DNA from: CABHOJ01 sp965649545
GTDB taxonomy: Bacteria; Pseudomonadota; Gammaproteobacteria; Burkholderiales; Methylophilaceae
Reading direction: 5' to 3'
DNA: 17,215 bases
Assembly (NCBI GenBank): GCA_965649545.1
Contig: CBFGLF010000031.1
Span: 1-17,215 of the forward strand
The notes beneath the pieces were generated by a model. That model was not told where the DNA came from. It did no database searches and was given only the letters and a program-made list of their open reading frames with translations. Both the position numbers and the translations under genes were made by a program. This document shows, piece by piece, positions 6,139 through 13,794 of this stretch (position 1 is its first letter; each line of letters begins with the position of its first letter).

Positions 6139-8163
6139 ATGAGCCGCAAGATCCTCGTCACATCCGCCTTACCTTATGCCAACGGCAGCATCCATTTGGG
6201 ACATCTGGTCGAGTATATCCAAACCGATATATGGGTCCGTTTCCAGAAGATGCAAGGCCACACCGTGCATTACGTATGTGCCGACGATACGCACGGGACC
6301 CCGATCATGTTGCGTGCGGAGAAGGAGGGCATCTCGCCGGAAGCCCTGATCGAGCGGGTGAACGCGGAGCATAGCGCGGATTTTGCGGACTTCCTGGTCG
6401 AATTCGACAACTACTATTCGACCAATGCGCCCGAGAACAAGGTGCTCTCACAGAACATCTACCGCGCCCTGAAAGCCAACGGCAAGATCGCCACCAAGAC
6501 CATTGAGCAGTTCTTCGATCCGGTGAAGCAGATGTTCCTGCCGGATCGGTTCATCAAGGGCGAATGTCCAAAATGCCATGCCAAGGACCAATACGGTGAC
6601 TCCTGCGAGGTCTGCGGCGCGACCTACAACCCGACCGAATTGATCGATCCGTATTCCGCTGTCTCCGGTGCGGCGCCGGTGCGCAAGGAGACCGAGCACT
6701 ATTTCTTCAAGCTCTCCGAATGCGAGGATTTCCTCAAGGCCTGGACCCGTTCCGGTACTTTGCAACCGGAAGCCGCCAACAAGATGGGCGAGTGGTTCGG
6801 CGCCGGTCTCTCGGATTGGGACATCTCACGCGATGCCCCCTATTTCGGCTTTGAGATCCCTGACGCACCGGGCAAGTATTTCTATGTGTGGCTGGATGCG
6901 CCGATCGGCTACATGGCGAGCTTCAAGAAGCTGTGCGAAGACCGCGGCCTGGATTTCGATGAATACTGGAAGCAGGATTCGACCACCGAGCTCTACCACT
7001 TCATCGGCAAGGACATCCTCTATTTCCATGCCTTGTTCTGGCCGGCGACGCTGGAATATGCAGGCTACCGCAAGCCGACGAAGATCTTCGCGCACGGTTT
7101 CCTCACCGTGAACGGCGAAAAGATGTCGAAGTCGCGCGGCACTTTCATCACCGCACGTAGCTACCTCGATCACATCAAGAATCCGGAATACCTGCGGTAT
7201 TACTACGCGGCCAAGCTCAACGGCAGCATGGAAGACATCGACCTCAACCTCGAAGACTTCACGGCACGGGTCAACAGCGATCTGGTCGGCAAGTACATCA
7301 ATATCGCCAGTCGCACCGCCGGGTTCATCAACAAGCTGTTCGACGGCAAAGTGGAAAAGATCAGCAACTCCCCGGTCATCGACGAGATGCGCAAATCTGC
7401 GCCCGTGATCGCTGAATCCTACGACAATCGCGACTACAGCCGGGCCCTGCGGGAGATCATGCGTCTCGCGGACCTGGCGAATGCCAACATCGCGGAAGCG
7501 GCGCCGTGGGTCAAGGCCAAGCAGGAAGGGTCCGATGCCAGGGCTTCACTCGAACTGGATTGCTCTGCCGCCATGGAGATGTTCCGTCTGCTGACCATCT
7601 ACCTAAAACCGGTGTTGCCGGCGTTGGCAGCCAATATCGAGCGCTTCCTCAACGTGCCAGCACTGACCTGGGCTTCTGTCGAGACGCCTTTGGCTTCCGG
7701 TCACCGCATCAACGACTACGCACACCTCATCACCCGCATCGACCCTAAATTGATCGAAGCCATGACTGAAGCCAACAAGGAAACCATGCAAACCGCTACT
7801 CCCACTGCCACTGCAACCGTCGCAGCAGAAACCGATCACATCAGTATCGACGATTTCACTAAGGTCGATCTGCGCATCGCTAGGATCGTCGATGCACAGC
7901 ATGTCGAAGGCGCGGAGAAACTCCTGCAATTGACGTTGGATATCGGTGAAGAGAAGACCCGGAATGTGTTCGCCGGAATCAAGTCTGCCTATGACCCGGC
8001 ATCGCTCAAAGGACGCCTGACCGTCATGGTCGCCAACCTCGCGCCCCGCAAGATGAAGTTCGGACTATCCGAAGGCATGGTGCTGGCCGCCAGTGACGAT
8101 CGTGGCGGGCCTTTCATCCTGTCGCCCGATAGCGGTGCGCAGCCCGGGATGCGCGTCAAATAG
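6139..8163 (+). CDS. metG: Methionine--tRNA ligase with C-terminal tRNA-binding domain
   Basis: Class I synthetase charging tRNA-Met; cytoplasmic. 674 residues from ATG 6139. The HIGH-type signature HLGH is at 19-22 within ALPYANGSIHLGH. Zinc knuckle cysteines are at 143, 146, 156 and 159 (CPKC ... CEVC), of the four-cysteine type. KMSKS is at 328-332. A Thr/Ala-rich linker near 545-570 leads to the C-terminal Trbp111/OB-fold domain (ISIDDFTKVDLRIARIV to the end), which helps dimerisation and tRNA binding. An in-frame ATG at 6118 would add seven residues; I prefer 6139 because MSRKILVTSALPYANG matches the family N-terminus, although neither start has a strong ribosome site. Divergent from apbC; ends at a strong terminator. 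Confidence 0.97.
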   Translation: MSRKILVTSALPYANGSIHLGHLVEYIQTDIWVRFQKMQGHTVHYVCADDTHGTPIMLRAEKEGISPEALIERVNAEHSADFADFLVEFDNYYSTNAPENKVLSQNIYRALKANGKIATKTIEQFFDPVKQMFLPDRFIKGECPKCHAKDQYGDSCEVCGATYNPTELIDPYSAVSGAAPVRKETEHYFFKLSECEDFLKAWTRSGTLQPEAANKMGEWFGAGLSDWDISRDAPYFGFEIPDAPGKYFYVWLDAPIGYMASFKKLCEDRGLDFDEYWKQDSTTELYHFIGKDILYFHALFWPATLEYAGYRKPTKIFAHGFLTVNGEKMSKSRGTFITARSYLDHIKNPEYLRYYYAAKLNGSMEDIDLNLEDFTARVNSDLVGKYINIASRTAGFINKLFDGKVEKISNSPVIDEMRKSAPVIAESYDNRDYSRALREIMRLADLANANIAEAAPWVKAKQEGSDARASLELDCSAAMEMFRLLTIYLKPVLPALAANIERFLNVPALTWASVETPLASGHRINDYAHLITRIDPKLIEAMTEANKETMQTATPTATATVAAETDHISIDDFTKVDLRIARIVDAQHVEGAEKLLQLTLDIGEEKTRNVFAGIKSAYDPASLKGRLTVMVANLAPRKMKFGLSEGMVLAASDDRGGPFILSPDSGAQPGMRVK

Positions 8164-8178
8164 TCGCAGTGATCAAAC

Positions 8179-8206
8179 AAAAAGCCCCGCATCGCGGGGC
8201 TTTTTT
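8179..8206. terminator. Bidirectional Rho-independent terminator between metG and the ComEA-like gene
   Basis: Stem GCCCCGC (8184-8190) / GCGGGGC (8194-8200) with a three-base ATC loop, flanked by five A on the left and six T on the right. It suits the convergent metG (ends 8163) and the small gene ending at 8227. Confidence 0.92.
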
Positions 8207-8226
8207 GTTGTATCGAGGTGATCCGT

Positions 8227-8508
8227 TTATTTCTTCTGTGCGGCTGCGGACTTCGCTGCGCCGACAGTCACTTCCTTCTTGAGGCCTTCGACGGTCTTTT
8301 CGCCGAAGCCGGGTACGTTATCGAGGTCGTTCACAGACTTGAAACCGCCGCTTTTCTTGCGATATTCGATGATGGCGTCCGCTTTTGCAGGCCCAACGCC
8401 TTTCAGCGATTCGAGTTCCGCCTTGGAAGCGGTATTGAGATCGACAGCCGCATAAGCGTTGAATGACAGACCGATGGTGACGAGCAGAGCAAGCAGGAGT
8501 TTTTGCAT
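8227..8508 (-). CDS. Secreted helix-hairpin-helix (ComEA-like) DNA-binding protein
   Basis: 93 residues. A clear signal peptide (MQKLLLALLVTIGLSFNAYA, cut likely after residue 20) is followed by one ComEA-type domain. Two helix-hairpin-helix turns are visible: LNTASKAELESLKGVGPAKA and, further on, LDNVPGFGEKTVEGLKK. A lysine/alanine-rich tail follows. In naturally competent bacteria such proteins bind incoming double-stranded DNA in the periplasm and ratchet it inward. Many proteobacteria carry similar stand-alone short proteins of unproven role, so uptake is only a possibility here. GAGGGGA lies just upstream of the ATG. It is preceded by pyrF on the same strand across 98 bases that hold a nested inverted repeat, and no other competence gene is near. 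Confidence 0.88.
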   Translation of the reverse strand: MQKLLLALLVTIGLSFNAYAAVDLNTASKAELESLKGVGPAKADAIIEYRKKSGGFKSVNDLDNVPGFGEKTVEGLKKEVTVGAAKSAAAQKK

Positions 8509-8532
8509 GGAGTTCCCCTCAAAAGTGGTTGA

Positions 8533-8570
8533 AAGATGCCAGGCATTGATTGCCTGTGCGTTCGCATCTT
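8533..8570. repeat. Nested inverted repeat upstream of the ComEA-like gene
   Basis: Outer arms AAGATGC (8533-8539) and GCATCTT (8564-8570) enclose inner arms CAGGCA (8540-8545) and TGCCTG (8551-8556) with a TTGAT loop, leaving a 7-base bulge on one side. It lies 25-62 bases upstream of the gene start. On the minus strand a weak promoter, TTGCAA (8587-8592) and TAAGAT (8566-8571) with a 15-base spacer, overlaps the outer arm. No U-tract follows, so it is not a standard terminator for pyrF. Confidence 0.4.
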
Positions 8571-8606
8571 ATCGCCGGGGAAACGATTGCAACCCTCGCA
8601 GGATTG

Positions 8607-9314
8607 CTAGTTGACGCTGATCTCTTGCTGGATCGCCTGCAACGCGACGAGGGGGTCTGCTGCCTGGGTGATCGGTCGGCCGATCACCAGATAGCTGGCA
8701 CCCAATCGTAGGGCCTTGGCAGGGGTTACGACCCGGTTCTGATCATCCAGGCGGGCATCGGCGGGCCGGATGCCGGGGGTGACCAGGCAGAAGCCGTCAC
8801 CGAGCTCCTGCCTTAACATGGCGGCCTCCTGGGCGGAACAGACCACGCCGTGTAATCCGGCGCGTTGCGTCAGCATCGCCAGGTTCAATACTTGGTCTTC
8901 GAGTTTGGCGGTCACGCCGATCTGGTCGAGGGTCGCTTGGTCCATGCTGGTGAGGACCGTGACGGCGATCAGTAACGGCGAATGGCCACTGCGGGCAACG
9001 CCTTCCCTGGCTGCTTGCATCATCGGCAAGCCACCGCTGGCATGCACATTGAGCATCCATACGCCGAGGCGGCTGGCCGCTTCACAGGCTTTGGCGACGG
9101 TATTGGGGATGTCATGGAATTTGAGATCGAGGAAGACTCCGAAATCCTTCGTCACCAGAGACTCGACGAATTGCGGTCCAGCGGCCGTGAACAGTTCCTT
9201 GCCGACCTTCAGGCGGCAGAGGGTGGGGTCGAGTCTATCGACCAGCTGCATAGCACTGGCGGCATCGGCATAATCCAGGGCGACGACGATCTTGGGGTCG
9301 GACATAGGGCTCAT
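8607..9314 (-). CDS. pyrF: Orotidine 5'-phosphate decarboxylase
   Basis: Last step of UMP synthesis: decarboxylates orotidine monophosphate; cytoplasmic dimer with a TIM barrel. 235 residues, normal for the bacterial class. It opens DPKIVVALDYADAASAM and has the catalytic block DLKFHDIPNT (63-72), with the Asp-x-Lys-x-x-Asp charge array at D63, K65 and D68. The phosphate-binding LVTPGIRP and VIGRPIT segments come near the end. The ATG at 9314-9312 overlaps the lapB stop codon (TGATG), pointing to translational coupling. A second in-frame ATG three codons on (MSDPKIVV) is an alternative start. Neither has a clear ribosome site. The lapA-lapB-pyrF order is shared with E. coli. Confidence 0.97.
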   Translation of the reverse strand: MSPMSDPKIVVALDYADAASAMQLVDRLDPTLCRLKVGKELFTAAGPQFVESLVTKDFGVFLDLKFHDIPNTVAKACEAASRLGVWMLNVHASGGLPMMQAAREGVARSGHSPLLIAVTVLTSMDQATLDQIGVTAKLEDQVLNLAMLTQRAGLHGVVCSAQEAAMLRQELGDGFCLVTPGIRPADARLDDQNRVVTPAKALRLGASYLVIGRPITQAADPLVALQAIQQEISVN

Positions 9315-10477
9315 CAGGTGTTGGGTTCGTTAGGTTCTGGCGCGATCGCTTCCCACGCGTTACAGGCGGGACATTGCCAGTGGAAATTCTTGGCCCGGAA
9401 GCCGCACTGGTCGCAGACGAAGGCGTTGCGATTGCCGATGGCGGAACGTACCGTCTGCTGCGTGAGATTGGTGTCCTGCTGGTCGTTCTTCTCGAACTGC
9501 ATGCGCGCCTTGAGCAGCTGGTCCAATGTTTGCAGGCTGGGCTTCTTGTTCAATTCCTCTCTAGCCAAGGCGGCAGCGCTCTCCGGACCTTCTTCGGTCA
9601 AGACAGCCTCGTAGACGACCGCCTGCAAGGAGGGCAGCTTGTACGTCTGCAAGTAGTTGCGCAATTGCGCCATGCCTTCATCCAGTTTGCCGATGGCACG
9701 GTAGCTGGCCAATAGCTTGCCTGCGATCAGGCCCAAGTATTCCGGCTTCTGGAATTCCACGCGTTTCCAGATCGAGATAGCGACCTTGTGTGCGCCATCG
9801 GCGGCTTCCATATCGCCTAGAAGGATGTTGGCGCGAACGCAGCCCTTGTTGGCGTCCAAGGCTTTTTCCAGTTCATGCCGGGCGGTATGGTGGTCGTTGG
9901 TGAGGATGGACTTCATCGCCATCTCGCAATAGTACTGGGCGATCTCCTTGCGGAACGGCACGCCGGACAGGCGTTCGAGCTCCTTCGCGCTTTCGATGGC
10001 ATGTTCCCATTCCCGTTCGCGCACATAGATCTCGAGCAGTGCGCGCAAGGCGGGTTGCTTGTAGCGGCTGTCATCCAGCGATTTGAACAGCTCCTCCGCG
10101 CGATCGAGCAAGCCGGCCTTGAGGTAATCCTGCGCCAGTTCGGCCGTCACGGCCATCTTCTGCGGTTCCGGCAGTTCGCGCTTCTCCAGCAGGTTCAAAT
10201 GCAGATGGATGGCGCGGTCCACTTCGCCACGGCGACGGAACAGGCTCCCCAGCGCGAAATGCAGTTCCAGTGAATCGGCATTGGCTTCGACAGCTTCTAT
10301 GAAGGCTTCGATGGCCTTGTCATGCTGATCGGTGATGAGGAAGTTCAGGCCCTTGAAATAAGCGGCGGGCAGGGTGGTGGACTCCGACAACAGCTGGTTG
10401 ATGTCGACGCGGGCGGCGATCCACCCCAGTGTGAAGAAGAGCGGGAGCGCCAGTAGCCACCAGTATTCGAATTCCAT
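9314..10477 (-). CDS. lapB: Lipopolysaccharide assembly protein B (TPR, rubredoxin-like)
   Basis: 387 residues (E. coli LapB/YciM has 389). A single N-terminal membrane anchor (about 4-21, WWLLALPLFFTLGWIAA) is followed by TPR helices from about 35 to 320. A C-terminal rubredoxin-like zinc knuckle has CDQC at 355-358 and CPAC at 369-372. In enterobacteria LapB is an inner-membrane adaptor facing the cytoplasm that brings LpxC to FtsH for degradation and so limits LPS synthesis. All four metal cysteines are present. It lies 47 bases downstream of lapA, and its stop overlaps the pyrF start. Only a weak GGA site precedes its ATG. Confidence 0.96.
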   Translation of the reverse strand: MEFEYWWLLALPLFFTLGWIAARVDINQLLSESTTLPAAYFKGLNFLITDQHDKAIEAFIEAVEANADSLELHFALGSLFRRRGEVDRAIHLHLNLLEKRELPEPQKMAVTAELAQDYLKAGLLDRAEELFKSLDDSRYKQPALRALLEIYVREREWEHAIESAKELERLSGVPFRKEIAQYYCEMAMKSILTNDHHTARHELEKALDANKGCVRANILLGDMEAADGAHKVAISIWKRVEFQKPEYLGLIAGKLLASYRAIGKLDEGMAQLRNYLQTYKLPSLQAVVYEAVLTEEGPESAAALAREELNKKPSLQTLDQLLKARMQFEKNDQQDTNLTQQTVRSAIGNRNAFVCDQCGFRAKNFHWQCPACNAWEAIAPEPNEPNT

Positions 10478-10491
10478 TTTTATCCGTCTTT

Positions 10492-10519
10492 TATATGTGG
10501 TGTTCTATATGTGGGGTTC
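10492..10519. repeat. 14-bp tandem duplication between lapA and lapB
   Basis: TATATGTGGTGTTC (10492-10505) is followed directly by TATATGTGGGGTTC (10506-10519), differing at one base. It fills most of the 47-base gap between the lapA stop and the lapB start. On the mRNA strand it reads GAACMCCACATATA twice, placing no ribosome site. It looks like a recent local slippage duplication. Confidence 0.75.
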
Positions 10520-10524
10520 CAGCA

Positions 10525-10818
10525 TCAATGGCCGGGTTGGGTCTTGATGGTGGATTGCGCCTGATCGTGGGGATTGAGTTGTCGCAACTCGCGCTGCATT
10601 GCGATCATCTGGCGTCGCTGGCGAATGATCGGGTTGAGGCAGGCGATCATGCCGGCTACGGTGCCGATGAAAAAAGCGATAAGCAGCATCAGCGACAAAG
10701 GCGCCCGCCAAACGAAACCGAGATAGTAGTGGAGTTCGACGATCTCCGCATTTTTCAGGGCAAACCCCAGTAGCAGGATGAACAGCAATACACCCAGAAA
10801 CAGGTAAAGATAGCGCAT
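10525..10818 (-). CDS. lapA: Lipopolysaccharide assembly protein A (LapA/DUF1049)
   Basis: 97-residue inner-membrane protein with two predicted membrane helices (about 3-22, YLYLFLGVLLFILLLGFALK; about 40-62, PLSLMLLIAFFIGTVAGMIA) and a cytoplasmic, basic, helical tail containing RQRRQMIAMQRELRQLNP. The NAEIVELHYYLG segment between the helices is typical of DUF1049. It pairs with LapB in LPS assembly control. It lies just upstream of lapB. The ATG at 10818-10816 has no Shine-Dalgarno sequence; instead TAGAAT lies only six bases before it, so translation from a leaderless transcript is possible. A strong terminator separates it from ihfB. Confidence 0.95.
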   Translation of the reverse strand: MRYLYLFLGVLLFILLLGFALKNAEIVELHYYLGFVWRAPLSLMLLIAFFIGTVAGMIACLNPIIRQRRQMIAMQRELRQLNPHDQAQSTIKTQPGH

Positions 10819-10824
10819 GGCCCG

Positions 10825-10854
10825 ATTCTACCTAATTTCAGGGGGCAACTCCAA
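10825..10854 (-). promoter_or_regulatory. Putative lapA promoter very close to the start codon
   Basis: On the minus strand TTGGAG (10849-10854) and TAGAAT (10825-10830) are 18 bases apart. The -10 box ends six bases before the lapA ATG, so a normal start site would fall at or next to the A of ATG. The -35 match is only moderate. Confidence 0.35.
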
Positions 10855-10887
10855 AATATGCCCGACAATCGATGGCGGATCACAGGC

Positions 10888-10922
10888 AAAAAAAACGGCA
10901 GTCCCGAGTGGAGACTGCCGTT
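10888..10922 (-). terminator. Strong Rho-independent terminator after ihfB
   Basis: Perfect 10-bp stem, AACGGCAGTC (10894-10903) / GACTGCCGTT (10913-10922), followed on the minus strand by eight T (10895-10888, shared in part with the stem). It lies 17 bases past the ihfB stop and ends the cmk-rpsA-ihfB transcript before lapA. Confidence 0.93.
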
Positions 10923-10938
10923 CTGGTCGTGCTTGCAA

Positions 10939-11223
10939 CTATTCAGATAAATCGACGCGCTCGCGCAATTCCTTGCCTGCCTTGAAGTGCGGTACATATT
11001 TCTCTGGTACCTGTACTTTAGTGCCGGTCTTGGGATTGCGACCAAGGCGTGGCGGACGATAGTTCAAGCTGAAACTACCGAACCCCCTGATTTCGATGCG
11101 CTCACCGGTTGCGAGGTTGTCCGACATGGAATCAAGGATGGCCTTCACGGAAAGCTCGGCATCCTTGACCACCAATTGCGGAAAACGCGCAGCAAGCTTG
11201 GCAATCAGCTCTGATTTGGTCAT
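10939..11223 (-). CDS. ihfB: Integration host factor subunit beta
   Basis: Small DNA-bending protein of the HU/IHF family that pairs with IHF-alpha; nucleoid-associated. 94 residues, normal length. Start MTKSELIAKLAARFPQL; the DNA-binding arm contains GFGSFSLNYRPPRLGRNPKTG, with the intercalating proline in R-N-P-K-T-G; FKAGKELRERV closes the fold. It is the beta rather than the alpha subunit or HU, judged by the MTKSEL start, the D-rich helix and its place after rpsA. It lies 12 bases downstream of the rpsA stop, with AAGG at the junction as ribosome site, so it should be co-transcribed with rpsA. Confidence 0.97.
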   Translation of the reverse strand: MTKSELIAKLAARFPQLVVKDAELSVKAILDSMSDNLATGERIEIRGFGSFSLNYRPPRLGRNPKTGTKVQVPEKYVPHFKAGKELRERVDLSE

Positions 11224-11235
11224 CGCGTGTATGCC

Positions 11236-12948
11236 TTATTCGTTGTTCTTGCCGTCAAGTTTAGCTTTCAACAACGCACCCAGATTGGTGGTGCCTGCAG
11301 CGCCAGCATTGTCGTTGCTGAACTTCTGCATGGCATCGGCTTCTTCAGCGATGTCTTTAGCCTTGATGGACAAGTTGATGTTGCGGTTCTTGCGATCGAT
11401 GTTGATGATGCGGGCTTCGACTTCTTCGCCTTCCTTCAGCACGCTGGTCGCATCTTCCACTTTCTCCTTGGAGATATCGGAAGCGCGCAGGTAGCCTTCG
11501 ACTTCACCGTCCAGGGTCACGACAGCACCCTTGGCATCCACGGACTTGACGGTACCCTTAACGATGGCGCCCTTGTCGTTGATGCTGGTGTAAGCGTTGA
11601 ATGGGTCGCTATCCAGTTGCTTGACGCCGAGGGAGATACGCTCCTTCTCGACATCGATAGCCAGGACCACGGCGGCGACTTCGTCACCCTTCTTGAAGTT
11701 GCGGATAGCTTCTTCGCCGGTCTGGTTCCAGGACAGGTCGGACAGGTGGACCAAGCCGTCGATACCGCCTGGCAAGCCGATGAACACACCGAAATCGGTG
11801 ATGGACTTGATCTGGCCGCTGACCTTGTCACCCTTCTTGTGGGAAGCTGCGAAGTCATCCCATGGGTTGGCCTGGCATTGCTTCATGCCGAGGGACAGAC
11901 GACGACGGTCTTCGTCGATCTCGAGGATCATGACTTCGACTTCGTCACCCAGTTGGGCGATCTTGGCAGGATGGACGTTCTTGTTGGTCCAGTCCATTTC
12001 GGAGACGTGGACCAGGCCTTCGATACCTGGCTCGATCTCAACGAACGCGCCGTAGTCGGTCAGGTTGGTCACCTTGCCGAACAGGCGGGTGCTGACTGGG
12101 TAACGGCGGCTCAGGGCGACCCATGGGTCATCACCCAGTTGCTTGATACCGAGGGAGACGCGGTTCTTCTCTTGATCGAACTTGAGGATCTTGGCTTCGA
12201 CTTCTTCACCAACGGTCAGCACTTCGGATGGGTGCTTGACGCGGCGCCATGCCAGATCGGTGATGTGCAGCAGGCCGTCGATGCCACCCAGGTCAACGAA
12301 CGCACCGTAGTCGGTGATGTTCTTGACGATGCCCTTGACCACTGCGCCTTCCTTCAGGCTGCCCAGCAGGGCTTCGCGATCGGCGCCCATGCTCTCTTCG
12401 AGTACGGCACGACGGGATACGACGACGTTGTTACGCTTGCGGTCAAGCTTGATGACCTTGAAATCCCATTCCTTATTTTCGAATGGGGTGGTGTCCTTCA
12501 CGGGGCGCAGGTCGACCAGCGAACCTGGCAGGAAGGCACGGATGCCGTTGACCATCACGGTCAGACCACCCTTGACGCGGCCATTGACCATGCCCTTGAT
12601 GATGCGGCCTTCGTTCATGGCTTCTTCCAGATCCAGCCATGCCGCGAGGCGCTTGGCCTTCTCGCGCGACAACTTGGTGGAGCCGTAGCCGTCTTCCAGG
12701 GACTCGATCGCGACCTTGACGAAATCGCCAACGGCGACTTCCAGCTCGCCACGGTCGTTACGGAATTCACTGGTAGCAATGATACTTTCGGATTTGAGGC
12801 CGGCATTGACGATAACGAAATCATCATCGATGGACACGACTTCTGCGGTGATCACTTCACCGGAGCGCATTTCCTGGCGCGCCAGGCTCTCCTCGAATAA
12901 AGCTGCGAAACTTTCAGTGGAGGAGGTGTTGGTGGAAACGTTAGCCAT
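11236..12948 (-). CDS. rpsA: 30S ribosomal protein S1
   Basis: RNA-binding ribosomal protein that brings mRNAs to the 30S subunit, especially those with weak Shine-Dalgarno sites. 570 residues (E. coli 557). Six S1/OB repeats are visible, roughly at 29-95, 114-180, 200-268, 285-355, 372-442 and 459-528. Repeats 3-6 carry the classic DYGAFV/DFGVFI and GLVHxS-type blocks, and repeats 1-2 are the divergent ribosome-binding pair. The tail is short and low in complexity. Only AGG at about -14 precedes the ATG, and the leader is AT-rich and structured, as expected for an autoregulated S1 gene. It lies between cmk and ihfB, the usual order. Confidence 0.98.
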   Translation of the reverse strand: MANVSTNTSSTESFAALFEESLARQEMRSGEVITAEVVSIDDDFVIVNAGLKSESIIATSEFRNDRGELEVAVGDFVKVAIESLEDGYGSTKLSREKAKRLAAWLDLEEAMNEGRIIKGMVNGRVKGGLTVMVNGIRAFLPGSLVDLRPVKDTTPFENKEWDFKVIKLDRKRNNVVVSRRAVLEESMGADREALLGSLKEGAVVKGIVKNITDYGAFVDLGGIDGLLHITDLAWRRVKHPSEVLTVGEEVEAKILKFDQEKNRVSLGIKQLGDDPWVALSRRYPVSTRLFGKVTNLTDYGAFVEIEPGIEGLVHVSEMDWTNKNVHPAKIAQLGDEVEVMILEIDEDRRRLSLGMKQCQANPWDDFAASHKKGDKVSGQIKSITDFGVFIGLPGGIDGLVHLSDLSWNQTGEEAIRNFKKGDEVAAVVLAIDVEKERISLGVKQLDSDPFNAYTSINDKGAIVKGTVKSVDAKGAVVTLDGEVEGYLRASDISKEKVEDATSVLKEGEEVEARIINIDRKNRNINLSIKAKDIAEEADAMQKFSNDNAGAAGTTNLGALLKAKLDGKNNE

Positions 12949-12973
12949 TAAAAAGGGTACCTAAAATAATATT

Positions 12974-13026
12974 CCCGCCGAGCAGCGGGGTTAATTGATA
13001 AAACCACGAACCCTTGAGATCCGTGG
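12974..13026 (-). promoter_or_regulatory. Structured rpsA leader with two hairpins
   Basis: In the 98 bases between cmk and rpsA, the minus strand can form one hairpin from 13026 to 13004 (CCACG/CGTGG, followed by TTTTATC) and another from 12989 to 12974 (CCCGC/GCGGG, followed by AATATTATTTTAG). The start codon then comes with no strong ribosome site. In E. coli the rpsA leader is likewise structured, lacks a good Shine-Dalgarno site and mediates repression by excess S1. The same role here is inferred. Confidence 0.45.
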
Positions 13027-13046
13027 CACCTGTTGCAACTACTGGA

Positions 13047-13733
13047 TTACTTTGCCTGAGATTTTCGGTGGTGGGCCAGCACGCTTTCGACCGCTTGCTC
13101 TATACTGAGCGCGCTGGTTTCGAGCAATTCGGCATCACTACTCTGCTGCAAGGGCGCAACCGATCTTTGCCGGTCTCGGGCGTCACGCGCCTGCAAATCT
13201 TGTAAGATGTCGGCTAGATTAGCATGGTTTCCTTTTGACATCAACTGCTTATAACGCCTTTCAGCCCGCACTTCGGCCGTTGCCGTGAGGAATATCTTGG
13301 TGTCGGCATCGGGGAAAACCACGGTCGCCATGTCCCGTCCGTCGGCGACCAGCCCCGGCGCTCGACGGAAGCTATGCTGGAGGTCGAGCAGCGCAGCACG
13401 GACGGCAGGATGCACGGCGACTTCGGAGGCCCCTCGGCTCATCTCTTCCGTGCGCACCGCTTCACTGATGTCTTCGCGTCCGTCTCCGTTGCCCAGCCAA
13501 ATCCTGCTGCCTTCGAACTGGATATCCAGCTTCAACGCCATCACGGCCAACGCATGTTCGTCACGCCAGTCGATGTCCTGCCTGCGGGCCGCCAGTGCGA
13601 CGATACGATAGAGCGCGCCGGAATCCAGGTAGTGATAGCCGAGCCTATCGGCGACGATCTGCGCAACCGTGCCCTTGCCGGAAGCGGAAGGACCGTCGAT
13701 GGCGATGACGGGAATGTGGGTCTGAGTAGACAT
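13047..13733 (-). CDS. cmk: Cytidylate kinase
   Basis: Phosphorylates CMP and dCMP with ATP; cytoplasmic. 228 residues from ATG 13733, normal for the bacterial class. The P-loop GPSASGKG is at 14-21 in VIAIDGPSASGKGTVAQ, followed by YHYLDSGALYRIVAL (substrate region), LVADGRDMATVVFPDA and the LID-like RRYKQL segment. A TTG codon directly before the ATG extends the frame by one residue but is unlikely to be the start. No clear Shine-Dalgarno site is visible. It heads the cmk-rpsA-ihfB unit. The normal upstream partner aroA is on the same strand but separated by the opposing DUF2061 gene, so a separate promoter is likely somewhere in 13734-13840. Confidence 0.97.
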   Translation of the reverse strand: MSTQTHIPVIAIDGPSASGKGTVAQIVADRLGYHYLDSGALYRIVALAARRQDIDWRDEHALAVMALKLDIQFEGSRIWLGNGDGREDISEAVRTEEMSRGASEVAVHPAVRAALLDLQHSFRRAPGLVADGRDMATVVFPDADTKIFLTATAEVRAERRYKQLMSKGNHANLADILQDLQARDARDRQRSVAPLQQSSDAELLETSALSIEQAVESVLAHHRKSQAK

Positions 13734-13794
13734 CAATAGTTTTTGCTTATGTTTCTGGTTTGAACAATCAATTAGATTAATTTTTTAGGGTCGC

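Noticed and set aside
7790..7830. ACT/GCA-rich repeat within metG as a possible insertion or frameshift
   Set aside because: It codes in frame for a Thr/Ala-rich linker between the catalytic body and the tRNA-binding domain, which is normal for long MetRS forms.
11227..12900. 557-codon open frame on the plus strand, antisense to rpsA
   Set aside because: It is the mirror of a highly expressed gene with biased codons; the translation is low in complexity, has no recognisable domain, and the S1 reading on the other strand is unambiguous.
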